In this document: positions 42,359-51,032 of the stretch, one piece after another
Layout: the number at the start of each line of letters is the position of its first letter
How positions within the stretch are numbered: position 1 is the stretch's first letter
Source of the DNA: Saccharopolyspora soli
GTDB lineage: Bacteria; Actinomycetota; Actinomycetes; Mycobacteriales; Pseudonocardiaceae
Assembly (NCBI RefSeq): GCF_022678645.1
Contig: NZ_JALBWV010000023.1
Span: 1-64,000 of the forward strand
Length of the DNA stretch: 64,000 bases
Direction: 5' to 3'
The notes under the pieces: model-generated
Told to the model about the DNA's origin: nothing
Seen by the model: the letters and a program-made list of their open reading frames with translations, nothing else
Databases searched by the model: none
Made by a program: the position numbers and the translations under genes

Positions 42359-43852
42359 TCAGGCCGAAGGAGGAGCAGCAGGTCGATCGCGCCAGTCGGC
42401 CAACTGCCGGTGCGCTTCCTCGAGCGCGCGATAAACCTCCTGGTAAACGGCATACAGCGGCTGGAGACGGCTATGCGCCGTCTCGTGTGGCGTGAAAACG
42501 CGTTCAACCCGGACCGCAGTGGTAGCGGTCTCGATGTCGGGATACACGCCCGCGCTCACCGCACCCAACAGGGCGGCACCGAAACCGGCCGCGTCGGATA
42601 CCCGTAGGCGGCGGATGGGACGGCCGAGCACGTCGGCGTGGATCTGGGCCCACAGGTCGCTGCGCGCTCCGCCGCCGACGAACGCGAGTGAATCGAATTC
42701 CCAGCCGACCGCGCTTTCCACGGCATCGAGCACCTGCCGGGCCGACATCGCGACGCCCTCCAGCACAGCCCTGGACATCTCCGCGCCGGACGTCGCGGAA
42801 CTCAGACCGAGGAAGCTGCCCCGCACTTCGGAGTCCCACAGCGGTGCGCGCTGTCCCATCAGGTGGGGCGTGAAAACCACACCCGAAGATCCAGCCTCGA
42901 CATGTTGTGCCTCCCGCAACACGGCTTCGATGCTGTCCCCGCGAACCTGGCTCCACCAGCGCAACGCGTCACCTGCGGCCCGGGTCGGCCCCGCGTGCAC
43001 GTGCGCCCCCCAGAGCGGGGGAAGGCTGAGGATCCGACTGCTCTGCGCCGGACCCGAGGACACACCGGCGACAACCAGCGAAGTCCCGCAGGAGACCATC
43101 GCACGACCGGGCACCGCGGATCCGGACCCGACGATGTCACCGACGCTGTCGGTTGCTCCAGCCGATACCGTCGCCGCACCCGTGGTGACAGTTGTATCCG
43201 TCACTTCGCCCAAAGGTGCCGTGAGATCGTGGATGGGAGGGAGTCGGTCCGCTAGTCCGTCGACCAATCCGACGGCCTGCGGTACATACGAATTCCCGTC
43301 ACGGTTGGTCAGCCGGACGACGGAAAGCTGGTCTGTCGCGATCTTTCCGGTCAGCTTCGCCACGACGAAGTCCTTCGGGCCGAGCATCCACCGCGTGCGT
43401 TGCCACTTCTCCGGCTGGTTTCGGTCAAACCATGCGGCACGCGCCGGTGCGAAGGACGCGTCGAAGGTCATCGGCCGACCCCAAGCGCGGATCTTCTCAT
43501 CGACCGTGAATCCGGCGTCCTGCTCGATCGCGATTTCCCGGCACCGCTGATCCTGCCAGAGGATCGCTGGCGCGAGCGGCTGCAGGTGCTCGTCAACGAA
43601 GAGGTGGGTGTTGACCTGTCCGACGACACCGATCGAACGGACCTGGACCCCTGGCAGGTCCGAAATGACGGCTTCGATCCCGCGCACGCACCCGCGCCAC
43701 CAGTCGAGCGCATCCTGTTCGGCCCAGCCCGAACGGGGGCGGGATACGGCGATGCCGGTCCGCTCGACTCGAATCAGTTGCCCCTGCGGGGAAAAAGCGG
43801 CGACCTTGACTGATGTCGTTCCTACGTCGACCCCGATGATCACGGCCGTCAT
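42359..43852 (-). CDS. FGGY family carbohydrate kinase
   Basis: A 497-residue sugar kinase. The N-terminal phosphate-binding motif is IIGVDVGTTSVKVAAF, the FGGY_N sugar-binding region has GWAEQDALDWWRG and ILWQDQR, and GLVDGLADRLPPIHD occurs in mid-protein. The C-terminal FGGY_C has GVVFTPHLMGQRAPLWDSEVRG and FVGGGARSDLWAQI. Xylulokinase/gluconokinase-like members dominate this group. Convergent with the rhamnose mutarotase gene, it could phosphorylate L-rhamnulose or another ketose, but family membership alone does not settle the substrate. Confidence 0.85.
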   Translation of the reverse strand: MTAVIIGVDVGTTSVKVAAFSPQGQLIRVERTGIAVSRPRSGWAEQDALDWWRGCVRGIEAVISDLPGVQVRSIGVVGQVNTHLFVDEHLQPLAPAILWQDQRCREIAIEQDAGFTVDEKIRAWGRPMTFDASFAPARAAWFDRNQPEKWQRTRWMLGPKDFVVAKLTGKIATDQLSVVRLTNRDGNSYVPQAVGLVDGLADRLPPIHDLTAPLGEVTDTTVTTGAATVSAGATDSVGDIVGSGSAVPGRAMVSCGTSLVVAGVSSGPAQSSRILSLPPLWGAHVHAGPTRAAGDALRWWSQVRGDSIEAVLREAQHVEAGSSGVVFTPHLMGQRAPLWDSEVRGSFLGLSSATSGAEMSRAVLEGVAMSARQVLDAVESAVGWEFDSLAFVGGGARSDLWAQIHADVLGRPIRRLRVSDAAGFGAALLGAVSAGVYPDIETATTAVRVERVFTPHETAHSRLQPLYAVYQEVYRALEEAHRQLADWRDRPAAPPSA

Positions 43853-44127
43853 GATCGATAGGCCTTCCGGACGAACTTACCGACCATCATCTGCCTCCAA
43901 GAACCAGTTGGACGCCGCCGTGGAGCCCGATGTCGGTGACCGGCCAGGTGCGAATCTCGCAGCGTGCACTGCGTGATCCTCCGCAAGGGAACTCCCCCAG
44001 GCCAGCCTTGCAGGTGGCCGTGTTGGGTGTTCCCCGCGGCCACTGACGCGTGCGCGAAAGGCCGGGGAATATCCCGTGGCGTGGCAGCGTCGTCACTTTT
44101 ATTGAAGCCTCAACTATGGAGGGCGAC

Positions 44128-44904
44128 GTGACCAGCATGCCCGTTGTCTACCTCAGCCACGGCTCCCCAAGACTGGCGGATGACCAGCGCTGGAAGGGCG
44201 AACTCACCGACTGGTCGGCAGAACTGCCGAGGCCAACGGCAATCCTGATCATCTCGGCCCACTGGGAGGAGGCACCGCTGACGCTCGGCGCGACCACCAC
44301 CGCGCCGCTGGTGTACGACTTCTGGGGCTTCCCCGAGCGGTTCTACCAGGTCACCTACGAAGCACCCGGCGCGCCGCAGCTCGCCGCGAAGGTGCGCGGG
44401 CTGCTGCGGTCGACCGGTACGCCACTGCGCGACGACCCGGTGCGCGGACTGGACCACGGCGCGTACGTGCCGTTGGCCGAGATGTACCCGGACGCCGACA
44501 TCCCGGTGCTGCAGATCTCCATGCCGACCCTCGCCCCCGAGGAGTTGCTGCGCCTGGGCGGTAAGCTCGCGCCGCTGCGCGACGAGGGCGTGTTGATCAT
44601 CGGCAGCGGTTTCTTCACGCACAACCTGTCCGGCATGGACCGGTCGGACCGGGATGCCGCTGCCCAGGCGTGGTCGAGCGAGTTCGACGACTGGGGCCGC
44701 CGGGTAATTGCCGAGCGCGACGTCGACTCGCTGATCGACTTCGAGAACAAGGCCCCAGCCGCCCGGCTGGCACACCCGACGAGCGACCACCTCGTTCCGC
44801 TGTTCGTGTCCCTCGGCGCGAGCCTTGATCGAGGTGATCAACCCCGAGCGGTGATCGAAGGCTACTGGCACGGACTCGCGAAGCGGTCGGTCCAATTCGG
44901 CTGA
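44128..44904 (+). CDS. Class III extradiol ring-cleavage dioxygenase (DODA-type)
   Basis: A 258-residue LigB/DODA-like enzyme. The N-terminal YLSHGSPRL supplies one metal-binding His. IISAHWEE supplies the second, and GLDHGAYVPLAEMYPDADIPV the catalytic His region. GSGFFTHNL is near residue 180. GTG 44128 is chosen because GGAGGG lies just upstream (an ATG at 44116 overlaps that ribosome site). It stands alone between the kinase and CorA genes. Aromatic catechols or DOPA-like compounds are the usual substrates. Confidence 0.88.
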   Translation: MTSMPVVYLSHGSPRLADDQRWKGELTDWSAELPRPTAILIISAHWEEAPLTLGATTTAPLVYDFWGFPERFYQVTYEAPGAPQLAAKVRGLLRSTGTPLRDDPVRGLDHGAYVPLAEMYPDADIPVLQISMPTLAPEELLRLGGKLAPLRDEGVLIIGSGFFTHNLSGMDRSDRDAAAQAWSSEFDDWGRRVIAERDVDSLIDFENKAPAARLAHPTSDHLVPLFVSLGASLDRGDQPRAVIEGYWHGLAKRSVQFG

Positions 44905-44952
44905 TGCACTGACTCGGGACGATCCGCTGTGGTGGTGTGGCTCTGGACCGGG

Positions 44953-46098
44953 TCACAGCCAGTTGCGGCGTTTGAAGACCGCGTACAGGCCGAGGCAGAC
45001 CGCCAGCATCAGGACGAGGGCGAAGGGGTAGCCGATGCCCCAGTGCAGTTCGGGCATGAAATCGAAGTTCATCCCGTACACGGTGCCGATCAGGGTCGGG
45101 GCGAACAGGATCGCCGCCCACGCGGAGATCTTCTTGATCTCCTCGTTCTGCGCCAAGCTGGCCTCGGTCATCTTCTTCATTTCCTCGTTCTGCGCCTGGG
45201 TGACCAGCGTGGCGTTGACCGTGAGGATGTTGTCCAGCAATTGCCGGAACCCGTCCGCCCGCTCCGCGACAGTGGTGGCGTGGTCGGCCACGTCCCGCAG
45301 GTACCGCTGCAGCTCCTCGTCGATGCCGTACTTCTCGAAACCCGCCTCCAAGCTGCGCAGGATCCCCAGCAGCGGACGAGTCGCCCGCTGGAACTCGATG
45401 ACCTCCCGCGACAACTCGTAGATCCGCCGCGACACGTGCGGATCAGCACCGAAGACCTCGGTCTCGATCTCGTCGATGTCGTTCTGCAGACCCGCGATCA
45501 CCGGCGCGTAGCCGTCCACGACGTTGTCCAGCAGCGCATACAGCACCGCCTCCGGGCCGCGCCGAAGCAGTTCCGGGTCGGCTTCCATCCGCCGCCGCAC
45601 CGCCGCCAGGTCCGGCGCCTGGCCGTGCCGGACGGTGAGCACGAAGTTCGGGCCGATGAACAGGTGCAGCTCGCTGAAGCTGACCTCCTCGGCCTCGTCC
45701 AGGTACCGGGCCGCGCGCAGCACCACGAACAGCGTCTCGCCGTAGCGCTCGATCTTGGGACGCTGGTGGGCGACGATCGCGTCCTCCACTGCGAGCTTGT
45801 GCAGGCCGAACTCCTCGGCGGCGGCCAGCAGCTCCTCCTCGGCTGGCCGGTAAAGCCCGATCCAAGCCATGGTGCCCTCCGCACCGGGCAGGTACCGGTA
45901 GGTCTCGGCGAGGCTGGACGGGGTCGCCACCCGGCGACCGTCGCGATAGATCCCGGTATCGACCAGCGGCCGGTCCGCCAACGGCACCTCGGAATCGGAG
46001 CGCGGCTCCATCGACTTCTCGGGCGAGGCAGCACGCTGATCATCAACCGACCGAGCACGCTTGGACGGACGCAGCACACGCGGACGCCACTCAGGCAC
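44953..46098 (-). CDS. corA: CorA-type magnesium/cobalt transporter
   Basis: A 381-residue CorA channel. The cytoplasmic N-terminal domain has the VEDAIVAHQRPKIERYGETLFVVL segment, then a long helical stalk with repeated QNEEMKKMTEASLAQNEEIKK. Two C-terminal helices carry the signature YGMNFDFMPEL between them. GTG 46098 follows GGAGG with a six-base gap. The C-terminal KRR tail is cytoplasmic. It is convergent with the dioxygenase gene. Confidence 0.93.
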   Translation of the reverse strand: MPEWRPRVLRPSKRARSVDDQRAASPEKSMEPRSDSEVPLADRPLVDTGIYRDGRRVATPSSLAETYRYLPGAEGTMAWIGLYRPAEEELLAAAEEFGLHKLAVEDAIVAHQRPKIERYGETLFVVLRAARYLDEAEEVSFSELHLFIGPNFVLTVRHGQAPDLAAVRRRMEADPELLRRGPEAVLYALLDNVVDGYAPVIAGLQNDIDEIETEVFGADPHVSRRIYELSREVIEFQRATRPLLGILRSLEAGFEKYGIDEELQRYLRDVADHATTVAERADGFRQLLDNILTVNATLVTQAQNEEMKKMTEASLAQNEEIKKISAWAAILFAPTLIGTVYGMNFDFMPELHWGIGYPFALVLMLAVCLGLYAVFKRRNWL

Positions 46099-46361
46099 AA
46101 GACACCTCCGAACGAGGACGACGGACACGAGCATCAGCCACCAGAACGGCCGGGACGAGCACGATCAGCAATAACTAGGAGGTTGGCTGCTCATCGCGGC
46201 CCCACCCCCTTTGCGCCCAGCCTCGTACGGAACCCATCCAGACTACCTCCGACCGCGGGCCCCGCCAGGATCACGGCAACCGCTGCCCCAAGAGCAACGA
46301 ACACCCGGTGGCGCGAACGTCCCCAGCACCGCCCACCGAGCGGTACCGCAGGCGTCGGGAT

Positions 46362-46925
46362 TCATGCGCGGACAGCCGTTCGCGACAACAGGAAACGTAC
46401 GATCCGCAGGTGGATCGGGCGCACGGAAAACCACATGACTCGGCCCGCGGGGCGGCGGTATTCGAGGAGAGTGGCGAACGTGAGCACCGCGGCATCGGTA
46501 CGCAGCACGAGATTTGCTCGGACACCAATCCATCCCGCAGTCCCGAGGCGGGCGCTGGAGGTCTCGCTGTCCTCGATCTCCCAGCCGAGCACGTACTCGG
46601 TCGATGGGAACGGGCCGAGTCGGACACTGATCGCCCGCCATGCGAGCCGCAAGCCCATCCGCGCGGGTACGGGCAGCGACTCGAAGATCTCCCGCAACCA
46701 TTCCTCGGCACTTCGATGATCCGCGCTGGGGACCGCCATCTGAAAGGCGTCCGCATAATCGACGCTGTTCAGTGACGAATAGGAACGGATTTCGTCGCTG
46801 ACGGGAACCAAACTGACGATGCCCACGGCGGTTGACGGTAGCGGATTCGCGCAGAGCCCGAGGAGCTGCCGCGCTTCTTTCGGCTCAGCAAGCCGCCATT
46901 CCGATGTGCCGCTTCCGTTCCGCAT
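46362..46925 (-). CDS. DUF2867-type protein
   Basis: A 187-residue protein. Its C-terminal ~130 residues match DUF2867: YADAFQMAVP, then EEWLREIFESLPVPARMGLRLAWRA, then VLGWEIEDS and RTDAAVLTFATLLEYRRPAGRVMWFSV. It is cytoplasmic with no signal. The start is unsure, since no ribosome site precedes ATG 46925, and GTG at 46826 is an alternative. The function of the family is unknown; it is frequent in actinobacteria and often linked with polyketide cyclase-like folds. Confidence 0.65.
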   Translation of the reverse strand: MRNGSGTSEWRLAEPKEARQLLGLCANPLPSTAVGIVSLVPVSDEIRSYSSLNSVDYADAFQMAVPSADHRSAEEWLREIFESLPVPARMGLRLAWRAISVRLGPFPSTEYVLGWEIEDSETSSARLGTAGWIGVRANLVLRTDAAVLTFATLLEYRRPAGRVMWFSVRPIHLRIVRFLLSRTAVRA

Positions 46926-47170
46926 TCAGACGCAGCAGGTTTCGCGCTTCGGCGAGGTTCGCGATGAGCGTGCACGACGGGTGGCGGATCGCGTGGCTCC
47001 GCCGAATTGCGTGCTCGCGGTTCCCGTCCAGGCGGGTTGGCAGGTGCCCGCGGGCGGCGGTGGAGCATTCGATCGAATAGGTCTAGACGACGCACCCTCG
47101 TCGACCTACGGTGCACAAGGTCATCGCTGGTGGCACGCGTGTGGCCGGAAAACTGCATCAGGAGGACCAG

Positions 47171-47745
47171 GTGCCGATCTTCGCACGGCGGGGACTTCTG
47201 CTCGCCGGAACGCTGGTGATGGGGCTCGGCAGCATCGCCGCGCCGCCGAGCGAGACAGGCGCGATCGGGGGCACGACCCGCCGGCTTTCTGGCAGGTCCG
47301 CGACGTCGCCTGCGGCAATCCTCGCGGTGACATCCTGCGGGACTACGTGACCTCCGCGCGGGAAGCGGGGCTGAAGGTCGGCGTGTACCTCTCGCCCGCC
47401 GATGGTGCCGAGTTGCCAGCCGAGTTCTTCGCCCAGGAGGTCCAGCGGATCGAGGACAAGATCGCAGCGGGCGAGCCGCTCACGATCGAGGAGCAGGCGA
47501 CCTACGAAGACCGGGCGCTCTCCCCGTCTGGTCAGGGCCGGTACGGCTCGGGCAGCGCGGTCACCGAACGCACCATCCCCACCCTGGTACCGAACGATGA
47601 TCGGGTGGCCGCGCTCGCATCCGGGGAGTTCCCCCGGTTCACCGTCCGCGAGGACGACTACAACGCCTACTACCTCAACCAGCTCTACGAGCTGTTCACC
47701 GAGTACGGACCGATCGACGAGCTGACGACAGGAAGATTCCGATGA
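47171..47745 (+). pseudogene. Truncated GH29 alpha-L-fucosidase remnant
   Basis: A GTG at 47171 starts a signal-like sequence (IFARRGLLLAGTLVMGLGS). A frame change near 47265-47300 then leads to the middle of a GH29 fucosidase: FWQVRDVACGNPRGDILRDY, then SAREAGLKVGVYLSPADG, then RVAALASGEFPRFTVREDDY and YYLNQLYELFTEYGPIDEL. It stops 6 codons later, where an intact enzyme would continue with the catalytic strand. Both a ~200-residue N-terminal part and the C-terminal half are missing. It runs into the GH84 gene with an ATGA overlap. Confidence 0.75.
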
Positions 47746-49700
47746 TCTCGTCCGTCCAGACCCGGCTCCGCCGGTTGGCCACTGTCGTCGCGGCCGGAGC
47801 CGTTCTAACCGCCCTGGTGACCATCCCGCCCGCGACCGCAACCACGCCGCTGCCGCCGGTTGCCCCGACGCCGCAGTCCATCAATCGCGTCTCGTCGGAC
47901 GTGCCCTTGCCCGACCAGGTGGTGGTCGTGACCGACGAGCACACCGATGCGGCGGCATCGGACCTGCTCACATCGCTGCTGCGGCAGCATGGTGCGGACG
48001 CGGTGACCACGGTCGCGCCGGGCGAGGAAGCGGGTCTCGGCCACCGGCTGATCGTCCGGCTCGGCGACCCCGAGCGCGCCGACGTCACCCGCGTCCTCGG
48101 TGAGCTGACCGTTCCCGACCAGGCCGAGGGGTACGTCCTGCGCACCGCGCTCTCCCCGCAGGCGGCCGAGCTGGCTATTGGCGGCCGTGACGCGGCTGGC
48201 CAGTACTACGGGGTGCAAACCCTGCGCCAGCTGTTCGTGCGGTCCGGTCAACGCTGGGCCATCGGCGGCGCGGGAGTGCGGGACTGGCCGAACATGGGTC
48301 TGCGCGGCTCGATCGAAGGCTTCTACGGTCCACCGTGGACAACCGCCGATCGGCTGCGGCAGCTCGCGTTCCTCGGCGAGGTGAAGGCCAACGCCTACAT
48401 CTACAGCGCCAAGGACGACGTGTACCTGCGGGACCAGTGGCGTGATCCGTATCCGCCGGAGGAGCTGGCCACACTCGGCGACCTCGTCCGAACCGCGGGC
48501 GCCCACCACGTCGAGTTCACCTACGCGCTTTCGCCCGGTGTGTCGATCTGCTTCTCCTCCCCGGCAGATGTGGCCGCCGTGATCGCGAAGTTCCAGGCGG
48601 TTTACGACCTCGGCGTCCGGTCGTTCTCGCTGCCGTTCGACGACATCTCGTACACGAAGTGGAACTGCGACGGCGACCAGGCCGCCTTCGGTGATCCCGG
48701 CCAGGCCGCGGCCGGTCGCGCTCAGGTGTCGCTGCTCAACACGATCACCGAGAACTTCGTCAAGACCCACGAGGGCGCGCGGCCGCTGCAGACGGTGCCG
48801 ACCGAGTACAGCGACCTGTCGGATTCGCCGTACAAGACCGAACTGCGCGAGCACTTGGACCCCTCGGTGGTCGTGCAGTGGACCGGCACGGACGTCGTGC
48901 CGCCCAGCATCACGACCGACGAGGCGAAGCAGGTCTCGGCCGTCTACGGCCGCAAGGTCTTCCTGTGGGACAACTACCCCGTGAACGACTACGAGCAGTC
49001 CGCCGGTCGGCTGCTTCTCGCGCCGTACGACAAGCGGGAAGCGGGGCTTTCCGAGCACCTGAGCGGAATCGTCGCCAACCCGATGAACCAGGAGACCGCC
49101 AGCGAGGTCGCCGAGTTCGGCGCGGCGGACTTCGCCTGGAACGACGCGGGGTACGCAGCGCAACGCTCCTGGCCGCTGGCGCTGGCTCGGCTGGCGGGCG
49201 GTGATCCTCAGGCCAGCGCGGCACTGGAGGTGTTCGCCGACCTCGAACACCTGGCCCCGACATTCGGTTCGACACCGTGGCAGCCGCAAGCTCCGGTGCT
49301 CGCGGCGAAGGCGGCGGAGTTCTGGCACGAATGGCAAGCGGGCGACCGCTTCCGCGCCGCACAAGAACTGCGCGCGTACGCCGTGCGCATCCGCGACGCG
49401 GCCGCCGTGATCCGCGACGGCCGGGTAACCGACTCGTTCGTCGCCGAAGCGGGACCCTGGCTGGACGCCACCACGCTGTGGGGCAGCGCCATGGTCGACC
49501 AGCTCGACGCCCTGGTGGCCGCGGCACACGGCGACAGCCTGGCGGCGCAGCGGTTGACCGCCTCGGCCGACGCCTTCACCAGCAAGGCGAAGGCGGTGCG
49601 GACCGGCAACACCAACCGCTGGGGAATCCGCCAACCTCTGATCGGCGACGGCGTCCTCGACACTTTCATCGCACAGGCGCGGGCGGCCACCGTCGGCTGA
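47742..49700 (+). CDS. Secreted GH84 beta-N-acetylglucosaminidase
   Basis: A 652-residue exported enzyme. The signal peptide is at residues 1-35 (RLATVVAAGAVLTALVTIPPATA). A GH20-like N-terminal domain has IGGRDAAGQYYGVQTLRQL. The GH84 catalytic barrel has GSIEGFYGPPWTTADRL and the paired catalytic aspartates in FSLPFDDISYTKWN, at about residues 300-301. A helical C-terminal region follows. The start ATG overlaps the end of the GH29 remnant. It would cleave N-acetylglucosaminides outside the cell. A strong hairpin follows the gene. Confidence 0.88.
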   Translation: MISSVQTRLRRLATVVAAGAVLTALVTIPPATATTPLPPVAPTPQSINRVSSDVPLPDQVVVVTDEHTDAAASDLLTSLLRQHGADAVTTVAPGEEAGLGHRLIVRLGDPERADVTRVLGELTVPDQAEGYVLRTALSPQAAELAIGGRDAAGQYYGVQTLRQLFVRSGQRWAIGGAGVRDWPNMGLRGSIEGFYGPPWTTADRLRQLAFLGEVKANAYIYSAKDDVYLRDQWRDPYPPEELATLGDLVRTAGAHHVEFTYALSPGVSICFSSPADVAAVIAKFQAVYDLGVRSFSLPFDDISYTKWNCDGDQAAFGDPGQAAAGRAQVSLLNTITENFVKTHEGARPLQTVPTEYSDLSDSPYKTELREHLDPSVVVQWTGTDVVPPSITTDEAKQVSAVYGRKVFLWDNYPVNDYEQSAGRLLLAPYDKREAGLSEHLSGIVANPMNQETASEVAEFGAADFAWNDAGYAAQRSWPLALARLAGGDPQASAALEVFADLEHLAPTFGSTPWQPQAPVLAAKAAEFWHEWQAGDRFRAAQELRAYAVRIRDAAAVIRDGRVTDSFVAEAGPWLDATTLWGSAMVDQLDALVAAAHGDSLAAQRLTASADAFTSKAKAVRTGNTNRWGIRQPLIGDGVLDTFIAQARAATVG

Positions 49701-49706
49701 GCACCA

Positions 49707-49746
49707 GCTCGACGATCGGGTTCGCCCGCCAACCCGATCGTCGAGC
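49707..49746. terminator. Perfect 16-bp hairpin between convergent genes
   Basis: GCTCGACGATCGGGTT (49707-49722) and AACCCGATCGTCGAGC (49731-49746) are separated by an 8-nt loop. It lies directly after the GH84 stop and before the end of the convergent membrane protein gene, and can serve both strands. Confidence 0.8.
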
Positions 49747-49787
49747 GCAGCGTCGAGATTTCTTCAGCCGCACCTGGACGAGACCGA

Positions 49788-50417
49788 CTACTGCTGCCGC
49801 TGCGCGATGCCCTTCATGCACCATTCGCCGTTGGTCACGCCGAGCACGACGTCGACCGGAATGGTCTGCGTTTGGCCCTGCGCGCTGAGTGTGAGGTCCA
49901 CGGGTGTCAGCGCCTCGCTGTCCAGCGACTGGTGCGGTGGACCGGACTGCTTGGCGGACTGGATGAGCTGCAACGCCTCCGGCGGAAGCTGCGGGGAAAG
50001 CTTTCCATCGGGACTGCGACAGGAGGCCTGTTCCAGGCCACCGGCGTTCTTGCTGGCCAGGGCTGCGGTGACCTCCGACGCCTTGCCGTCCGGTTTGCCC
50101 GGTCCGACGAGGAAGTCCGGCTTGACGAACCCGACAAACGCAAGGCCGACGACGATGCCCGCGAGCGCACCGCTGCCGAGACCGACGAGCAAGCCCTTCT
50201 TGCCCCCGCGCCGCTGGGCAGCTGAGGTGTCCGCGGCCTCGGTGTCGACGACTTCGGTGTCCGTGGGCTCCGCAGGCTGCTCCTCTGCAGACGGTGCATG
50301 TTTTATGGCCTCGCCCTGGCTTTTGGCCAGGGCCGTGTCCGTGTCCTGCTGCTCAGGGCTGTCCCCAACCGCTGACTCTCCGCCTGTCGACTCTTCAGCC
50401 CGGCCCGGTTCGGTCAT
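49788..50417 (-). CDS. Membrane-anchored hypothetical protein
   Basis: A 209-residue protein. An acidic, Glu/Thr/Ala-rich disordered N-terminus (1-70) is followed by RRGGKK and one membrane helix (GLLVGLGSGALAGIVVGLAFVGF, ~74-96). A ~110-residue extracellular domain has two cysteines and a GQTQTIPVDVVLGVTNGEWC strand pair, resembling DUF4878/lumazine-binding-like folds. ATG 50417 follows GGGGAGG. It is an inside-out, actinobacterial cell-surface type; the function is unknown. Confidence 0.65.
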   Translation of the reverse strand: MTEPGRAEESTGGESAVGDSPEQQDTDTALAKSQGEAIKHAPSAEEQPAEPTDTEVVDTEAADTSAAQRRGGKKGLLVGLGSGALAGIVVGLAFVGFVKPDFLVGPGKPDGKASEVTAALASKNAGGLEQASCRSPDGKLSPQLPPEALQLIQSAKQSGPPHQSLDSEALTPVDLTLSAQGQTQTIPVDVVLGVTNGEWCMKGIAQRQQ

Positions 50418-50678
50418 CGCAGATACCTCCCCACTGCGCCCCTACGAGCGCTAACGCCGCAAACGTGATGCCACCTCATGATGGCCCACGGTGTCAGCTA
50501 GCTAATGCCTGGGCGGTAACGCCGCCCCAGGGACGTGCCAGCGAGAGTGGTACGCCTCACATGACGGCGCCGACTGCAACTCGCCAACTCCTCTCAGGAG
50601 AATGGCGATTTCGCGCGAAATCGGCACCGGTCCGCAACCCGATCCACGCAGGGCAGCTCTTGAACGTTTCAACCGGTT

Positions 50679-50716
50679 GCGTTGCTCGGCCTGATCGATA
50701 GCAGTCCGAGCAACGC
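50679..50716 (+). terminator. Hairpin with following T-rich run
   Basis: GCGTTGCTCGG (50679-50689) and CCGAGCAACGC (50706-50716) form a perfect 11-bp stem with a 16-nt loop, followed by GGGCCTTTTCG. No gene ends just upstream, so it may terminate a small RNA or be the relic of a lost gene. Confidence 0.45.
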
Positions 50717-50912
50717 GGGCCTTTTCGTCGTCGCCGCGCTCGCCCGATGGATGCAGCACGGCCTGCCGGAGCCCGAGATCTGGCGCAACCGCAACGCCAA
50801 ACGGGCGAAGTCCCGTCTCCTCCCCCGACAGGTTGCGGGAGCACGGTGCTGGCCCGCCGCAAGTTCGGCCGCCGCAGGCGTTGACGACGCGCTCGGCGAC
50901 CGACTAGATTTC

Positions 50913-50926
50913 ATGAAACGTTTCAT
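50913..50926. promoter_or_regulatory. LacI-family operator O5 (rhamnose regulon)
   Basis: ATGAAACGTTTCAT is a perfect 14-bp palindrome with the same TGAAACGTTTCA core as the other rhamnose operators. It is ~107 bp upstream of the GH106 start. Confidence 0.7.
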
Positions 50927-51032
50927 AAATTCACATCGCCGAAACGCATGCGGCCGGGTCCGGTGGGTTCGGACGCGTTCGACGTCCCCGCTTCCACGTG
51001 CGCAGTTCTGCCAATCACGGAGGTGCGAAGTC

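Larger units (their letters stand above)
50418..51032. other. Intergenic, palindromes and the GH106 promoter region
   Basis: There is no supported gene. It contains a perfect 18-bp palindrome (50606-50623), a hairpin (50679-50716) and a LacI-type operator (50913-50926). This is long for a promoter region and may hold decayed sequence. Confidence 0.45.

Noticed and set aside
44929..46719. A ~600-codon plus-strand frame
   Set aside because: Antisense of CorA, which has the GMN motif and a good GTG/RBS.
50660..50672. TTGAACGTTTCAA as a possible sixth rhamnose operator
   Set aside because: It lacks one base in the left half and so has the wrong centre; the perfect site at 50913-50926 is nearer the gene.
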